From NCBI GenBank assembly GCA_016932295.1, contig JAFGDC010000473.1:1-8273 (forward strand): a DNA stretch of 8,273 bases, written 5' to 3'. Every line of letters starts with the position of its first letter. Position 1 is the first letter of the stretch. The DNA comes from a candidate division CSSED10-310 bacterium. GTDB lineage: Bacteria > CSSED10-310 > JAFGDC01. Below are positions 6,319-8,273 of this stretch, piece by piece. The translations under genes and the position numbers were made by a program. Under the pieces are notes generated by a model. The model made no database searches, was not told the DNA's origin, and saw only the letters and a program-made list of their open reading frames with translations.

Positions 6319-8273
6319 TCATCGCCAGCCGAACGAGACATAACGGATGTCACCCACCACGTCGGTGGTGCCGGACGCGACGCAGCCTGCCCAGAACAGC
6401 ACGCCGTATTCCTCGCCGACGTCCCCGGGCCAGACGAAGTTCAACACCTCTTCGGTATAGTGCGTGCCCTGCCCCATCTGGTGTGTCACCCAGTCGGCGT
6501 CGGTGGTCCAGTCAGGATAGAACCAGTAGCTGCCGAAATAATCCAGGACGACCAGCAGGTCCACCATGATGGTCGGTCCCTCGTTGCGCATCTCGCATTG
6601 CAGCAGGAACACGTCACCCGCCTCGAATACGATGTCGTTGATGCTGAGATTCAACGTGAACTCACCGGGAACAGGAGTGGCCGTGGCGGCCGGCGTGATT
6701 GTGCCGGGTGGCGTGGTGAAGACCGCGGTGGGCGTGGGGCTGCTACCCGGAGTGCCGGTGACGACGGCGGTGGAAGTGGGAGTGGGTGACGGCGTCGGTG
6801 TGAAGGTGGAGAATGGCGTGGGAGTAGGCACATACGTGGCCGGCGGCGGTCCCAGGTAGGTGCCGCAGATGACGACGTCGTCCACGTAGAATCCGGTCAT
6901 GACGAGCGATGCATTGGACGTGAGCTGAAACCGGACGTAGACGGCCGGTTCACCATCGGCGTATGCGGCGATGTCATAGGACCGCTCCACCCAGTTGTTG
7001 TCCTGGGTTTCACCATGGAACACATCGGTCCATGTGGTGCCGTTGGTGCTGATGCTGACATAGGCGTCGTCGTAGTCCTCCTCGCAGTTCAGGAACCGCC
7101 AGAAGCGCAGGGTGGTGTCAGCCAGAGTGCTGCAGTCGATTGGTGTGGTGGTGAGTTTGTAATCGCAATTATTGGAGTAAAACCCGTCAAGATTGGTGCC
7201 GTAAACATTGAGACCGGTGTGGGCGGAAGACGGGCCGGACACCGGTGCGCCGTATTCCCAGCCGTTGTTGTCGGAATTGACGATGGTCCAATTGGGATTC
7301 GCATTCAGGTTGAATTCGACGTACGGACATAATTCCATGGTACTTTTCACCCGTACCTGGAACATGGATTCGCTCAGGCATAGCGACTGGTCGGCGCTGA
7401 GGTCAAGAATGAATTCCACGCGGTGATTCTCCGGTGTCGACGGGTCGGAGAAAGCGATGAAGTGCGGTGCCGTGGACCAGGAGGTGCCGCCGGCGGGTGC
7501 ATCGTCGAATTCCGCCTGCCCGTCGCTGATGGTAACGTAGGAATCATTGGTGGCCAATGTGCCGCTGATTCCCGTGACAGCCAGACCGGGTGCATGCAGG
7601 TTTACCATGAGCGCCACTTCTTCGCCGGGATCCCAGATGTAATCGTGATCACCGGACACATCGTCGACGGACAGAGTGAGAAAGCCCAGCCCCCGCTGGT
7701 TCGATGGCACCAGCGGAAGGTCCATGGCCACCGGACCGTTTCGCATATAGATTTCATGCCGCATGGCTCCATAGCCGTTCTGTTGTGCCAGCACATGATA
7801 GGTGTTGGTCTGCATGTGGAGGAAATAGCTGCCGAAGGTGGCGTTGGCAACCCGCATGGGTTCACCGTTTTCCAGCGGCCGCTCCTCCAGGCTGTAATGC
7901 GCGCCGGGAATGGGCTGCTGGGTGCAGGCATCGATGAAATGACCATGCAGCAGCCTGGTTTCCACCGGCAGATCGAGGAGTTCCTGCCAGCCCGGTCGCT
8001 GGCGCTGCACGGTGAGGTTGCGCAGGGAAGCATAGGATGGCTGGTAGGTCGATGCGTTCAGCAGGATATCGTAGGAGAGTGCGCCGCCCACACCATACAG
8101 CCAGTCGCTGGTCCTGCCGTCGCCGGGCAGCATGACCACCCACCATGGGTCGGTGCCATATGCCGAGGAGCCGTCATCACCCACCACCACCGCGGCGGTG
8201 GCGGCCGCGATATCATTCAAGGGCGCATGATCGGGTGGAGTCATGGCCTGGCATCCATAGGGAGTAAGGAGCA
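6319..8273 (-). CDS. M14 carboxypeptidase-like multidomain exported protein, 5' part outside window
   Basis: The frame is open to the right edge with no start, leaving 650 visible residues. Residues 1-80 look like the C-terminal third of an M14 zinc carboxypeptidase: LLTPYG (1-6), PPDHAPLNDIA (12-22), the YGT segment (38-40) and TSDWLYGVGGALSYDILLN (54-72). M14 enzymes normally have the catalytic Glu in a YTxE motif where this protein reads YDIL, so Leu70 replaces it. The zinc ligands would be upstream, outside the window. About 108-190 resemble a carboxypeptidase regulatory-like beta domain (GHFIDACTQQPIPGA). About 195-310 is a beta-sandwich-like domain. About 325-470 resembles the MAM/jelly-roll-type module often attached to exported peptidases (LRFWRFLNCEEDYDDAYV, then FYVDDVVICG). 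A Thr/Pro-rich linker (about 482-536; 6664-6828) precedes a C-terminal domain with YWFYPDW (582-588). The class is inferred mainly from the M14 tail. The stop is 116 nt from the C25 start. Confidence 0.78.
   Translation of the reverse strand, partial: LLTPYGCQAMTPPDHAPLNDIAAATAAVVVGDDGSSAYGTDPWWVVMLPGDGRTSDWLYGVGGALSYDILLNASTYQPSYASLRNLTVQRQRPGWQELLDLPVETRLLHGHFIDACTQQPIPGAHYSLEERPLENGEPMRVANATFGSYFLHMQTNTYHVLAQQNGYGAMRHEIYMRNGPVAMDLPLVPSNQRGLGFLTLSVDDVSGDHDYIWDPGEEVALMVNLHAPGLAVTGISGTLATNDSYVTISDGQAEFDDAPAGGTSWSTAPHFIAFSDPSTPENHRVEFILDLSADQSLCLSESMFQVRVKSTMELCPYVEFNLNANPNWTIVNSDNNGWEYGAPVSGPSSAHTGLNVYGTNLDGFYSNNCDYKLTTTPIDCSTLADTTLRFWRFLNCEEDYDDAYVSISTNGTTWTDVFHGETQDNNWVERSYDIAAYADGEPAVYVRFQLTSNASLVMTGFYVDDVVICGTYLGPPPATYVPTPTPFSTFTPTPSPTPTSTAVVTGTPGSSPTPTAVFTTPPGTITPAATATPVPGEFTLNLSINDIVFEAGDVFLLQCEMRNEGPTIMVDLLVVLDYFGSYWFYPDWTTDADWVTHQMGQGTHYTEEVLNFVWPGDVGEEYGVLFWAGCVASGTTDVVGDIRYVSFGWR

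Noticed and set aside
6203..6322. Start of the C25 gene at the ATG at 6320-6322
   Set aside because: The extra 40 residues are polar and would bury the signal peptide internally. The ATG at 6202 has AGGAG at ideal spacing and begins the signal peptide directly.

Overview
This window looks like a chromosomal segment of an uncultured, fairly GC-rich bacterium. All four genes I can support lie on the minus strand, so in transcription order they run from right to left: a 5'-truncated M14 (zinc carboxypeptidase-like) multidomain exported protein (6319 to beyond 8273), a C25 (gingipain-like) exported protein with a C-terminal lamin-tail domain (3467-6202), a compact two-ring Clp-type AAA+ ATPase without N-domain (1565-3376), and a family 2 glycosyltransferase (692-1438). 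Shine-Dalgarno sequences are visible before the C25 and Clp genes. Large exported multidomain peptidases, a Thr/Pro-rich linker and a lamin-tail domain recall poorly cultured lineages such as FCB-type phyla and candidate phyla. I cannot name the phylum from this sequence alone.

Right half (3467-8273): two consecutive exported peptidase-fold proteins. In both, a position normally occupied by a catalytic residue reads differently: Leu at the usual Glu of M14, and Glu at the usual His of C25, although the C25 nucleophile Cys is kept. Either these are non-catalytic surface proteins, or they belong to subfamilies with altered active sites. A sigma70-like promoter containing a 12-bp AT palindrome sits between them, so the C25 gene probably has its own transcript, with an untranslated leader of roughly 70 nt.

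Middle (1565-3466): the Clp-like ATPase keeps both Walker A and Walker B motifs, sensor 1 and arginine-finger residues. The aromatic pore-loop motifs that grip substrate in ClpA/B/C are replaced in both rings, and there is no N-domain, no coiled-coil middle domain and no obvious ClpP-docking loop. It follows the C25 gene by 90 nt, with a hairpin just before its ribosome binding site. The soluble glycosyltransferase follows after another 126 nt. Nothing in the sequence links these two genes functionally to the exported proteins beyond shared orientation.

Left end (1-691): no gene I can support, but it is rich in structure. It holds direct-repeat pairs at 6-70, an inverted pair of 20-bp sequences (19/20 identical) at 58-77 and 494-513, and between them five perfect 21-bp tandem copies (295-399), each folding into a 6-bp-stem hairpin. 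This is the part of the window least explained by ordinary genes and may be a small non-autonomous or dispersed repeat element.
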